64,000 nt of DNA from Diplocarpon mali (Eukaryota; Ascomycota; Leotiomycetes; Helotiales; Drepanopezizaceae), in NCBI GenBank assembly GCA_024741835.1, contig JAENRP010000243.1:1-64000 (forward strand), given 5' to 3'. This document shows, one piece after another, positions 45,001-56,142 of this stretch. The position numbers and the translations under genes were made by a program. The notes under the pieces are model-generated. The model was not told the DNA's origin. It saw only the letters and a program-made list of their open reading frames with translations, and made no database searches. Each line of letters starts with the position of its first letter. Within the stretch, counting starts at the first letter, position 1.

Positions 45001-45120
45001 AATCGATCAAATAGTAGCAGATAGATTTATAAAGCTATTAAAGACAGTTACAAAGTTCAAAGCATTTAAAGATATACTAGGGTTATAGAAGATAGTAGGA
45101 GCTTAGCAGGCTTAAGGATA
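42020..45120 (+). pseudogene. B2 pol: integrase, reverse transcriptase, RNase H
   Basis: Integrase residues are faint: a linker (L-K-K-L-K-G-L-H-K-I-L) and core fragments at 42100-42900. RT is clear from about 43670: A-K-G-F-F-x-Q-Y-G-E-D-Y-F-N-I-F-A-P-I-V, K-N-A-F and L-Y-K-L-K-Q-S, with catalytic L-L-Y-I-N-N-I at about 44098-44115, both Asp changed to Asn. RNase H shows Y-T-D-S-N-x-A, S-I-F-K-S-V-V-V-L-Y, A-S-T-K-A-E-Y-I (about 44740) and H-L-Y-K-R-S-K-Y-I-N-I. Minus-strand open frames at 43144-43410 and 43709-43987 are antisense shadows. Confidence 0.85.
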
Positions 45121-45270
45121 ACTCCTAGGCCCGCCTTGCGAGTTAGGTTATATAGTCTTATAAAAGAAATTTTTTTTAAATTAACTCCTAGGCCTAGACC
45201 GTAAGTCAAGTCATATAGTCTTATAAAGGAACGCTTTTAGAAATTTAACTCCTGGTCCTACCTTATAAGT
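45121..45270 (+). repeat. Three palindromes in the B2 3' non-coding region
   Basis: Copies lie at 45121-45143, 45184-45206 and 45248-45270, spaced 63 and 64 bp, after the pol stop. The spacing need not keep a reading frame here and does not. B3 has the same three (52882, 52947, 53009; spacing 65 and 62). Confidence 0.88.
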
Positions 45271-45408
45271 AGGATTAGTGATTTTAATAGAGGTTGCTAT
45301 TAATTGATTATTTTTAATTTAAAGAGATACTTAAAAGTTAGATTAGCGCAAAAGGATAGTTGTTATTTTCCTAACTATAGGTCAATCGGAGTAAGGTCTA
45401 AGTAGGGA

Positions 45409-45603
45409 TATTAAGATAAGTAATATAGCTATTACTCTAATATATTATTATATAACCCTACTGCTTAATTAGTAGGATATTAATACATATATAGCTATAA
45501 GTAAGAAAGGGGTAACCTTCCTTCCCTAACTCTTACCAATATATCGACCATCGACCTCTAGAAGCCTCCTTTACCTACTGCGCCGACTCACTTAAGCTCA
45601 ATA
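45409..45603 (+). repeat. B2 3' LTR, 195 bp
   Basis: It starts TATTAAGATAAG and ends CTTAAGCTCAATA. The inner (left) half is almost free of CpA, while the outer half keeps ACTGCGCCGACTCACTTAAG. Confidence 0.94.
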
Positions 45604-45857
45604 TAACTCATAGATTCTACAATTTCTTTTAGAGTCAGCCGAGAGCTACTGACTATCGATAGTTATTCTAGCTAAGTCCACTAGCTCTTCTTTCGATTCT
45701 TAAGTTTAAGAAGGGACCGAACGTCGAGGCCGTTCTTTAAGTTGCTTTTATATATTGTAGGAGTCGGTCGGAAGAAGGGTCTTTAAGGGGGTACTAGTCC
45801 TCTGCTAGGTATATTATATCGCCTTATAAGGCCGGAGGGGGTATGAGCTTTAAATTA
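45604..45857 (-). other. Element I 5' leader
   Basis: About 250 bp between B2 and the right LTR of I. No ORF is recognised. On the minus strand it begins TATAATTTAAAGCTCATACCCC next to the LTR, where a primer site should be; I could not match it to a tRNA with confidence. Confidence 0.5.
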
Positions 45858-46161
45858 TATAACGGCAGAAGCAAGGCATAAGTCGATAAAGTCACTAAGA
45901 TCAAAGCTACTAAATCGTATAGAATTCAAAGCTAATGAGTGTATATAAAGTAGGAAGCCTTCCTCCTAATATGCTCTCTTTAGCCTACGACTCCTAAAAG
46001 TCGATTTCTACTAATAAGTCATATTCTGTCTACTAAAGGAAAGGTATAGTAAAGGTGCGGCATATCTATTGCATCAGTCTGTTTCGCCTCTATTTGTACT
46101 ACTATCTGCTCTAACAGTTCTCATGCTTCTGTTACGACCATGTTACAACCGTGCCGTGATA
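45858..46161 (-). repeat. I 5' LTR (coding sense), 304 bp
   Basis: It begins TATAACGGCAGAAGC and ends CCGTGCCGTGATA. It is mutated at its inner (left) end and well preserved at its outer (right) end, the mirror image of the left LTR. Confidence 0.93.
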
Positions 46162-46174
46162 CTGCGCTGAAGTC

Positions 46175-46197
46175 ACTCGTAGGCTGGGCCCGGGAGT
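46175..46197 (-). repeat. RPG palindrome copy in G2 linker (right of I)
   Basis: ACTCGTAGG…CCCGGGAGT, the second unit of a pair split by the insertion of I. Confidence 0.9.
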
Positions 46198-48076
46198 AGA
46201 ATCGCCTTTAATAGCGAGTACTTCTATAGAAAGCTTATCGTTAGGTAAGAGCTACTAGTAGTATAAAGCTCGTTTCCTAGCCTTAAGAGGGGTCAGCTCC
46301 TAGTCTTAACGTAAGAGTATATTAGCCAGCGTATTTGTTATACTTATTCGGTATATGATAAGGAAGTTAAAGTTAGTAAAGAACTCCGCCTAGCAAGCCT
46401 GCCAGGCTATTAAGTCCTTAATTATTATAAAGTACTTAAGGGCTTTATGATCTATATATATATATACTGTTTTCTAGGCCTTAAGTAGCTTTGCCTTATA
46501 CTAATAGAACGATTTAAAAATCGCTAAGAGCTCCTTATTATAAATAGGGTAATTCATCTTAGCGTTATTTATCGTCTTTAAGAAGTACCCGATTAGGTAG
46601 TAGTTATTGTCTTCTTAGAGTTAGGAGAGTACGCTAGCGATTACGCTATCAGAGGCGTTAGTCTTAAGCCTTATCTACTTCTAAAGGTAATAGTAGTATA
46701 AAATCGGGGTTATTTAAAGGCTTAAGCGCAAAGCTTCCTAAGCTTCTTTATAAGCATTATTAAAATTAAAAGGAACGTTTCTTATAAGAGCTATTAAAGG
46801 TCGGCAGATATAGCTATAGCCTTGAATAAACCTTTAGTAGAAGTTATAGAACCTTAAGAAGCTTTATACACTATATACATTCTTAGCGTATTTCTACTCT
46901 TAAATGATTAAGACCTTATTAAGGTCTACCTCAATTCTATAAACTCTAATAATAAACCTTAAGAACCTAGTCTTAGTAACCTCGAACTCGCTTTTCTTAA
47001 TATCTACTTAAAGGCTATAGCATTAAAGAATTCCTAAGATCTTCTTAATATAAATCTTATAGTTAAAGGAGTTTTTTAAATAAATTAGAATATCATTTAA
47101 GTAAGTAAAGTAGAAATCGTTAAAGTGGTTAAGGAGAATATTATTAATAAACCTTTAAAAGGTAGCAGGCCTATTTGTTAGCCCGAATAGTAAAACCTTA
47201 TATTTATAGGTCCTATAACGCGTGCGAAAGGTAGTTAGGTCCTTAGCGTCAGCTAATATACAAATATAGTAGAAGGCTTATTATATATCGATTTTTATAA
47301 AAACATAAGCTTTCGATATATATACTATTATCTTATCGATAAGTAGAATTAGGTAGGGGTCTTTCTTTATTAGGGCGTTCAGTTTCTAGTAATTAACGCA
47401 TAACTATAAGGAGCTATTAGCTTTTTTTATAAAGAGGATTAGGGCTACTTAAAGGGAACTTAAAGCTTTAATAAATCCTTTATATAGGTTCTTAAGAATA
47501 TAGCTCTTAACCTTTAAAAGCTATTTATTAGTAAGGCAGCAGAAGGGTTCGATTATTAAGTTATTCTTACTTATTAGCTCGATTTTATAATCAACCTTTA
47601 GTCTAGGTTCTAGTAGCTAATCAAAGGCCTAGCGATTAAAGACGTTCTTAAATTTAATATACTAAGGCAAGAGCTTCTAATCTATTAGCTTATTATTGCT
47701 CTTATACTTAGCTTATAGCGTCGAACTAAGGCTAAGGGAGCTAATTTCAACTTGCTTAACCGATTCTTAGCAATTGATTTCTTAGCAATTAATTTCTTAA
47801 TCTAGATTATAAATAGAGCTTATAAATATGAACTTTTTAAGCGCCAGTTCTTAAGTTTATATAGCTTATCTTACCTTAATTATAAAGTAGTAATAGAGGG
47901 CGCCGATTACTAAGGCTAAGATTAAGCTAATCTGGCAAGCTATCTTTAAAGGAGCGTTTCTCTTTACTAAAAGAAGGAGTAAGAGGTCTAATACTCTTAG
48001 TAAGGCCTTCTTTATATAGTTCAGATCTCTTTTTAAGTCTTTAAAGAAACTGCTATCCCTAGGTCTGCAAGAGGCC

Positions 48077-48189
48077 ACTTGCAGGCCAGGCCTAAGAGTG
48101 GAATTCGAGTTCGCCATTTTCACTCGCAAGCTAGGACTAAGAGTAGAATTCGAGTTTGCCGTTTTTACTCGCAGGCCAGGACTAGGAGT
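48077..48189 (-). repeat. Three RPG palindromes in G2 pol linker (45-bp period)
   Basis: Copies start at 48077, 48122 and 48167, exactly 45 bp apart. G1 has two units here (15193 and 15238). The linkers between units are also alike, so the unit of change is 45 bp (15 codons). Confidence 0.92.
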
Positions 48190-49012
48190 AGAATTCGAGT
48201 TGTTATTACTTGCTAGCATTAAGAGCTAGGCTTAGGCTATTCTTAGGTCTTTATCCTTAGCGTCTATTATAGCTGCTTAACGATTGATATCTTACTAAGC
48301 TATTAGGGGTTTTATTAGCTATAAGAGATCGATTAATATGCGTTAATTAAAGTAGGAAATAATAGGCATATCCTTAAGTTAAAAGATACTATTTTTCCCC
48401 CTTTTATAAGACTATTTGAGGTTATAGTACTTTAAGAACTTCCTATTGATTAAAATATTAGTTGCTCTTAAGCTTATAATTAGGAAAGGGAAGTTTATTT
48501 ATCGCCTATTAATTATAAGGGTAAGTAAGATAGCAAATCGAATGGTTTCTCCCTTAAGGCTATTATAGCTAATAAGGGTAATTGGTTTAAGCAGTTTAAT
48601 AAACTTTACCCTAAGTCTTTAGGAGAGCTAGTATACTAGAGACGTCTTAATAATACCGAAAATATTAGCTTTATTATTAATATAAGCAACTGTTTTAATA
48701 AATGATCTATTTTAAGCTAATTCTATAGGAACTAAGAACTAGCGGCCGCCTATTAATAAGTAGGAATCAAAATCCAAGTCTTTTTATAAATTGTAACCTA
48801 TATTATAGTAAGAGTCTTTATTATAGCTTAGCAGTTTTCTAATAGCAGGTTGTTTTCTATCTTAACTTCAGCTACTATAAACTTGCTATACTTCTTTAGC
48901 TTAAGGCAGTCTATCGCATAGTAATTAAGAGCTCTGCAGTTATAGTAGAGACCAGACAATAGCTTCAGGCTAGCAGACCTTTCTTAATAAGCCGCTAGCA
49001 AAGGGGAACAAG

Positions 49013-49261
49013 TATTATAAAACTGAGGGGAGACAACACAAGAACAGGCCTAAGGGAAGACTTAAAAACAAGAGGAGGAAGCACTATAAGCGGGCTCTCT
49101 TAGACAAGATGTTAAGAACAAGTCCTAAGTATAAGGTATATTTAGTACTTATAGCGACGCGCGCTATCTTTATATATAGAAGATAGCCCTTTTATCCTCT
49201 TACCATCTTGCGCCGATTATATAATATATATTATAAGACCTATCTATCTTAGGTCTTTATA
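49013..49261 (-). repeat. D 3' LTR (coding sense), 249 bp
   Basis: It begins TATTATAAAACTGAGG and ends GGTCTTTATA. The solo copy in G1 (12894-13141) shows less mutated ends, TGTGGAGACC on the opposite strand. Its core resembles the C LTR. The outer (left) half keeps GAGACAACACAAGAACAGG, while the inner half is AT-rich. Confidence 0.85.
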
Positions 49262-49652
49262 TATATCCTAAATAATAAAAGTAGTAGCCCTTACTACTTT
49301 TAGTAAAGAATATAAAATAATATAGGTTAAGGCAATAGTATATCAATTACTAGCAAACCCTAAGTGTAAGAAAACTAATATATTAAAAGGCTTAAACTAG
49401 GGCTATATTATTATTAAAGGTAAAAGAAAAAAAAGAAGAGGGTTTTTNNNNNNNNNNNNNNNNNNNNNNNNNNNNNNNNNNNNNNNNNNNNNNNNNNNNN
49501 NNNNNNNNNNNNNNNNNNNNNNNNNNNNNNNNNNNNNNNNNNNNNNNNNNNNNNCCTATAGGCTAGGCCTAAGAGTTAAAAAACGAAACTATTAAAACAA
49601 ATAAATAGGCTATAGAATTATAAAAACAATTAAAATAGAACCAACTTAGGTA
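49262..49652 (-). other. D 3' non-coding region with assembly gap
   Basis: The first part matches the same position in C (23328-23490), including a TTTAGTAAAGAATATAA-like word and the GAGGGTTTTT run. An assembly gap of 107 N spans 49448-49554. The base after the gap starts a partial palindrome copy (CCTATAGGCTAGGCC…), which fits an assembly break at a GC-rich hairpin. Confidence 0.7.
49448..49554. other. Assembly gap (107 N)
   Basis: A run of N. It ends at the edge of a palindrome copy, so the true sequence may contain additional palindromes. Confidence 0.99.
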
Positions 49653-49848
49653 TCAGTTTTCCTTAGTTCTCTTTAAAGAATAAGGAGAACTATCGCCAGA
49701 TAATACTCTCTTTACTAAACGACTACTTCTTCTTATAGTATTACTATTAGTATCCGATAAGATAGGTCTTAGTATAGTAGGAGCTTTAGTAGTTTAGGCA
49801 AATACTAATATACTTTAGCAGCTTCTATTAATAGGAAGAGAGACTTAT

Positions 49849-49881
<33 letters not shown>

Positions 49882-52548
49882 TCCTTAAGGGAATTATCGA
49901 TAATAGAGGAAGGGGAGGCAGGAGATTCTATAGATACTACTTCCTTAGCCTTACCCTTTGCTAAATCAAATTGCAGGCCAAGCCTAGGAGTTATATCAGG
50001 TGTCTTTATATAGGATTTCTTAATACTATACTTCTTAAACAGAATCGTCTTATTAATTATATTATTAGCTTTAATATTATCTTCTATATCTTTAGTCTTT
50101 ATCTAAGACTTATCGCTATATAACTATAGCTCCAATTATTAAACTAGCTTCTAAGTACTAGCAAAATCTTTAAAAAGTTCTTATTTATACTTCTTTAGAT
50201 ATACTATTAGCTAAGATATATCTTTTATAAACAAATCCTTTATAGTCATTACTATTAATAGATCGTTCTATAATCTTTTGCCTATAAGGGCTTCTAATAA
50301 TAGACTACCTTTTATCATTTCGATTATTGCTTAAAATCTTATAAAAGATTTATAAACTACGCCCTATCTTAACAATTAAGGCTTTTTTATATTAATAGAG
50401 TCGATAAGGAAATCTTCTAAATCAGCTCTATTCTTAAGCATATTATTGCTAATAACTTCTATATAATTATTGCTAATAGTAAGAAAACCACCCTTCCTAA
50501 GCTCTCTATCGGAATCCAGGTTAATAAAAGTGCCTTATCTTATAAATATAAAGAATGGAGTAGTCTTATTAGAGATATACTCCTTTAGAATTATTCTATC
50601 CTTAGTATTTAATTCTTTTTATTAAGCTACGCTTTATACTAAGTTTAGTAAGATCTATTAAGAGTTTTTAAAGCAATAGGATATAAGTATAAATGACTTA
50701 TAAGACTTTTCCTATATAGTAAATTCCCTAGTCGATTGTTTAATAGTAGGAATCATATAATAGTCAATAGTTCTACTATTAGGAGAATTAACCTGCGAGC
50801 TAAGCCTAAGAGTCAACCTTACGAATCTTAAGTTAGCGTTAATCTTAATAGAAATAATTCGCAAATAGTAGTTAATACTTATAAACTATACAAGCTTAGG
50901 ATATACTACTAGCTTATATAAAGAATTATAATAAGTCAATAGAGCACTAAGATATAGACTATAGTATATCCTTAAGGTCTGCTATATTAAGCTATAAGTT
51001 ATATTATAAAGGAAGGCGGAGGAGGGGCTTGGCTTCTTATCTAAGGTCCGGAAATAGTATTAGTATATTTCTAGCTCCTCTTATACTAATATTAAAAATG
51101 AATTCTTTTTACAATTACCATGACTATATATACGCATAGTGCTTAAAAAGGCATAGCTAAGCAACTTAGGCATATTTAAAAAGCCTTTGCTATAAAGTGA
51201 TATTAAGCTATTATTAATTAGTATAGCATTATATCAGGCTAGGGTCCAAGTGATATTATAAAACAATTTAAAGGCTTTAGGTACTACTTTGAACTTAGAG
51301 AAGCCTAATAATATATCCTTTTTAACTTAATTCGCTATTCTATTACCAATAGCTATAATAGTATAATTTCCAAGATGTAGTAAGAATAATTTCAAGTCTA
51401 GAGCTATATAAAATTTATAGATATTAGATGATATATCTTTATTATTAAGGCCTATTAATACTAACCTATAGTACTGCGCATATTATCTTTTATAAAGAGT
51501 ATAAAATTTTTCATTATTAATATCTTTAGAAATTCCTATTACAAATCTGCCTAGTTGTATCTTTATTTCTAATATTACTATAATCTTAAATCTATCGCTA
51601 TACTATAGTATTATCTTAATATTAAAGGGGACTTTATAGTACTTTATAAAGATGGTTATTATACTATTATCTGATTTTTCTTTAAGAATATAATAATCAC
51701 CCTTTAGCTTTTTATATTTAATAAAAAACTGCATAATATTATTAGTAGAAAATCCATCTTCTTAAAGCTTTATAATCTATTTAATAGCTCTTACCATCCC
51801 TTCTTACGCTAATAAAACTTCTTCTTAATCTTCCTTTTTCAAATACTTTATTATAAACTTGTAAAATTCTAATATAAACTTTTGCAAGTCTTTAGGAAAA
51901 GTCTATATAAGGTTAGATATATCTTTTTTACTATTATTAAAAATTTCTAATATATTAGTAGCTATACTATTATCTTTATCTATTAAATCACTATTTAAGT
52001 TAATAATATTACGTATATCAACCTATAGGCTAGGCTCGCGAGTCGATTTTATCCCTATAGGTATTTAAGGGATTTCGAGAGATAGGGAATCAAAGTCGTC
52101 TAACTCAGATGATTAGCGGTCAAAGTGGTCTATTGTTTATACATAAGGTATTATAGGCAACTTATACTTAAGGGCATCTTTATCACATAGCGCTTCCACT
52201 TATAGGCCAGGCCTATAAGTCAAATTTAGCTCGTTAGTTAAATCTGCCAAAGGTAGCAGCATTTTCTAAGCGGTAGGTATAACAAACTCCTATCTTTCTA
52301 TCTTATTATTAAAGTAATTTATAGTATACTTAACCAAATAGACCATCTTCTCCCTTACTATAAATAGACTATATTATAACTATTATAAGCCAAGGGTATT
52401 TAAAATAGTCTAATTAAGGAGTATAAAATTATTATACTATAAGGGATCATCTTTTATAGTCTAAATAGTAGAGTATATAATAGTACTTAAGAACCTTATA
52501 AATTTCTTACTTCTGATATTATTTCCTTACAGCTTTTTTATTCCTTCC
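49653..52548 (-). pseudogene. D accessory ORF X2, C-terminal part
   Basis: The minus strand has a continuous former reading frame from the B3 junction to a TGA at 49653-49655. It reads R-E-K-M-V-Y-L-V-K-Y-T-I-N-Y-F and L-A-D-L-T-N-E-L-N-L-T-Y-R-P-G-L. A long helical middle follows (I-S-N-L-I-x-T-F-P-K-D-L-x-K-F-I; F-Y-I-A-L-D-L-K-L-F-L-L-H-L-G-N-Y-T; L-L-S-Y-A-F-L-S-T-M-R). After a region with frame breaks come an Asn run and a basic C terminus, R-R-S-S-R-L-V-K-R-V. Stops are TAG/TAA at Gln or Trp sites. Palindromes at 49979, 50791, 52021 and 52198 are in frame as T-x-x-x-x-L-x-V. No family is recognised. Confidence 0.6.
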
Positions 52549-52743
52549 TATTGAGCTTAAGTGAGTCGGGGCAGTAGGTAAAGGAGGCTTCTAAAGGTCG
52601 ATAGTCGATATATTAGTAAGAGTTAAAGAAGGAAGGTTACCCCTTTCTTCCCTATAGCTATATATATATCAATATCCTACTGATTAAGCAGTAGGGTCAT
52701 ATGATAATATATTAGAGTAATAGCTATATTACCTATTTTAATA
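52549..52743 (-). repeat. B3 3' LTR (coding sense), 195 bp
   Basis: It runs from TATTGAGCTTAAGTG to TATTTTAATA. The outer (left) end is well preserved; the inner end has lost almost all CpA. Confidence 0.94.
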
Positions 52744-52881
52744 CCCCTACTTAAACCTTACTCCAATTAACCTATAGTTAGGAAAATAACAACTATCCTT
52801 TTGCGCTAATCTAACTCTTAAGTATCTCTTTAAATTAAAAATAATTAATTAATAGCAACCTCTATTAAAATCACTAACCCT

Positions 52882-53031
52882 ACTCATAAGGTAGGACTAG
52901 GAGTTAAATTTCCTAAAAGCGTTCCTTTATAAGACTATATAACTTAACTCGCAGTCTAGGCCTAGGAGTCGATTTAAAAAACTTTCCTTTATAAGACCAC
53001 GTGACCTGACTTATAAGGTAGGCCTAGGAGT
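52882..53031 (-). repeat. Three palindromes in the B3 3' non-coding region
   Basis: Copies lie at 52882-52904, 52947-52969 and 53009-53031, matching B2. Both spacers contain the word TTCCTTTATAAGAC. Confidence 0.88.
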
Positions 53032-53034
53032 TAT

Positions 53035-56000
53035 CCTTAAGCCTATTAAGCTCCTACTATCTTTTGCAACCTTAGTATATCTTTAAACGCTTTGAACTTT
53101 ACAACTATCTTTAGTAGCTTTGTAAATCTATCTACTACTATTCGATCGGTTAGGATATAAGTGATTAATAACTTATTCTTTATAATAAGGTTGTAGATAA
53201 AGTGGTAAGTAATATTAATATATTTTAATCGCTTATATAAGTATGGATTCTTTATAAGTGCAATCGCCCTTATATTATCTACTTAAAGATTAATATAATT
53301 CCTATCTTATCTAATATACTTAGCGAAACCTATATCTTTTAGAACTTAAGCGATTTATAATCCTTACTTGCAATTTGATAATATTAATATATATTTGGCC
53401 TTAATGCTTATAATAGCTACTGATTTCTACTTCTTATTTCCTTATAATATAAGTCTACTATATAGTACTACTACACTTCTAGATATACTTTTCCAACCTT
53501 TTATATTTGCCTAATTGGAATTAGTATATACCTTAAGCTTTGCGCTTATATATTTTATTAGTCTATATCTCACCTTTTATATAATTGTCAATTAAAGGTA
53601 TCTTTTAAGTCGCTTAACTATATTCTTATATTAAATCGTTAGATCCTTTAGGTTTTGACTAAGTTACTTAATAATAAAGGCGATATCTAGTCTTATATAT
53701 ACTATAGTATATATAATTGCTTTAATATCCTATTAGTACTTCTTTAGATCTCCTTTCTACTTATTTTTATTAATAAGCTTTAATTTATTATACTTTCCTT
53801 CGATTGGGGTATACTTTAGCTTAAAGTTAGGAGCATAAGTAAAGAGTCCTATTCGGTCTAGGATCTTCTTAATATACTACTCTTAGTCTAACTAGAGTTC
53901 TTAAGTAGAACGGTTCCTTATAACGCAGATGCTAAGGATCTTATGAATTCCCCTTAGATCCTTAGTATTAAAACGTTTCCGAATTGTTATAAAGAACCAA
54001 TTTAATTAAATAGTTATTTTTATAGCTATAGTAATATTATTAATATATAGTAGCAACTTGATTCTACGCTTAATATAGGTAAATAGATAAGGGTTAGCTA
54101 GGCTTTGAATAAATCCTATTTCTACTAAAGCAGAGCTATATAAGAGGTTTTAATTATAGGCTGATTATTTGAGCTTATAGATACTATAGAGTATATAAAA
54201 AGAGTGGCTAGCGCGTATAGGAATATTATTAGGTTAGGAGAGAAAAATCCGTTCCTTTATAGTCGCTTTAGTAAATGTATTTTTAATATTATACTATCTG
54301 CATTTAAGGTCCTTAGTAGCTACTATTACTATAAATATGCAAAGGGTATTTATATAAACTATTAGTATAAATATATCGAAGTAGTCTTTTCTATACTATT
54401 AGGAAAAGCCCTTAGCTATAAGCCTTGCCTTATAACATTCTAAGGTCCTATTTATATATATCTTAATTATAAAGACCCACTTTGTTAATACTAAGTTCAC
54501 GTCCTTTGGCATTAGTTCTTCTATCTATATACTATTTGCAATAAGAGAGCTTATCTCCTCTTAGATTGCCTTATTCTATACTACTCTATTCTCTAGATTG
54601 TTAATAGCTTTATTATACGTCTTTAGAAGAGAGATTTTCATTATTCCCTTAGTGGCTAAGAATGTATTATCTTTATTAAAGCTTTATTAAAGTTTGAGCT
54701 TGTAGATCCTATATACTATTATAGCCTAGATACGCTTAGACTCGCGTTTATCTAAGGTGTCTTTCGGTTTTAGGTCTCTATTCCTCTTTAAGGACGTAGG
54801 TTCAGCTGTAGGTTCTATAGGCTTATTATCTAAGGAACCGCTTTCTAATAGTAAAGGCTTATTATTACTTATACCTATTTTAAGAATATCCTTTACCTTA
54901 GGTACTTTAACTAAAGGGATAATAATATTAAAGTTGTTTTATACTTTAGGTAGTTTGCAGATAATAAGAATAGTCTATTTAGCCTTTAGGCGATTAGCAG
55001 GTTATCGATTAGCAGGTGCGCTTGATATGCTTAAGCTAAGAGAAAGGGGTTATTAGTTCGACTTAATAGTATTACTATTAAGTAGTATACCTTGCGAATC
55101 TTTAGGTATATAGAGTTTTAAAGATAGTTCCTTCCTATTTCGAGATTCGTTAAGCTTAACTATTAAGGATATAATTACTTGCTTTAGATTAGGTATATAT
55201 ACTATCTATTGCTTTATTATCTATTTAATATATTTAATAAATATATACTCTCTTCCTCAGTCTATTAGCTTCTTACTCTTTATACCTATAGGCTAGGACT
55301 TTAGGCTAATATAGGAGTAGTAGACGCTTTTAAAAATGCAAATATAGTTTAGGCTTAGTTTCTATTTAAAATATACCTTATATAGTAATATTCAGGTGCT
55401 ATTGACTATTAGTCTACTACCTATTCTATTTCGCAAGTATACGTCTGCCTTAACCGCAAGGTCCTAGAATTCCAATAGTAAGTCAGCATCTTATAGTAGA
55501 GTATAATAATTAGTCTCTGCTTGCTAGATGCTTTGCTTAATAATACTATTCTAATAGGAACCATTATATATTATAATTGGTTTATAACAAACTCCTTATT
55601 TTACTTATTTATTAAGCTTTACCTTAATCTCTAATACGTTATTAGACTTAATAGCTATTAGCTTTAACTAGGTCTAGCGTTCCTTTATCACTTTCTAAGT
55701 TTCTAGCTTTTTTATAAGCTTAGATTTAGTCTTAGCGCAAATAGTCTATATTTGCTAAGTAGAGTTATTTACTATTTAAGAAAACTAATTATTTCCTTTA
55801 ATTAAGGTTATAAATAGTCCGGTAGTATTAATAGATATTAGTGCTAGTATTAAATCTTTCTATAAACTAAGCTTAATTTGCGTCCGATTTTAAAGTTTTA
55901 TTAGCTTGCAAATTTAATATACTAAGCGATCCTTTAGTACTTAGATCTTCCGTTTTAGAGTCGAGACCTTATACAAGCCCTTTAATTTCTTTAGCCTTAA

Positions 56001-56130
56001 ATATGCGAATCTTCTATATATTAGCTAATACCTTAATAGGCTTTTAGCTTTTAATAGCTTTAATAGCCTATTATCAATTGATACTTTATTATTAGCGGCT
56101 AGAAAGGACTAGTAATAGCAGTTTAAGGTT
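53035..56130 (-). pseudogene. B3 pol: integrase, reverse transcriptase, RNase H
   Basis: The minus strand is colinear with B2 pol. RNase H has A-S-x-K-A-E-Y-like residues near 53390, and RT has the catalytic Y-I-N-N at about 54035-54050, both Asp lost as in B2. Fragments match B2 residue for residue (F-K-D-V-G-S-A-V-G-S-I-G on the opposite strand at 54757-55056 is an antisense shadow). Integrase fragments lie at 55200-56100. Confidence 0.83.
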
Positions 56131-56142
56131 TTACCGTTTTCT

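Larger units (their letters stand above)
39419..45603 (+). mobile_element. Full-length Copia retrotransposon B2 (plus strand)
   Basis: This 6,185-bp element has 195-bp LTRs (39419-39613 and 45409-45603) and an exact duplication TAACT (39414-39418 and 45604-45608). The interior gives primer site, leader repeats, gag, a ten-unit palindrome array, integrase, RT and RNase H, then three palindromes before the 3' LTR. It lies in element I, where the 5' leader of I meets the integrase remnant. B3 is colinear with it on the other strand. Confidence 0.94.
36405..46161 (-). mobile_element. Internally deleted chromovirus I (minus strand), hosting Copia B2
   Basis: LTRs of 304 bp lie at 36405-36708 and 45858-46161, flanked by the duplication CTGCG (36400-36404 and 46162-46166). 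A purine tract (AAAAGGGAAGGGGTGA on the minus strand) abuts the left LTR. Without B2 the element is about 3.57 kb and holds only a 5' leader, the end of integrase with a chromodomain, and one further ORF. Gag, protease, RT and RNase H are missing, so it was deleted before or after insertion. It lies in the RNase H-integrase linker of G2. Confidence 0.9.
46162..49012 (-). pseudogene. Chromovirus G2, 5' portion: RNase H, RT, linker, gag end
   Basis: G2 continues after I, colinear with G1 17130 down to 14375. RNase H and RT lie at 46350-47700, with the catalytic box Y-L-N-D at 47092-47103 (first Asp changed, second kept). The protease-RT linker (47866-48219) is the best preserved: repeated N-S-N-S-T-x-x-P-x-L-x-V, then K-D-L-K-R-D-L-N-Y-I-K-K and the hydrophobic I-S-L-I-L-A-L-V-I-G-A-L-Y-Y-Y-F. 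The protease follows near 48660. The gag knuckle region is at 48890-48960. Element D interrupts gag at 49012, so the 5' end is outside the window. Confidence 0.88.

Noticed and set aside
54757..55056. 99-codon open frame on the plus strand
   Set aside because: It is antisense to B3 pol; the same shadow occurs on the minus strand of B2 at 43144-43410.
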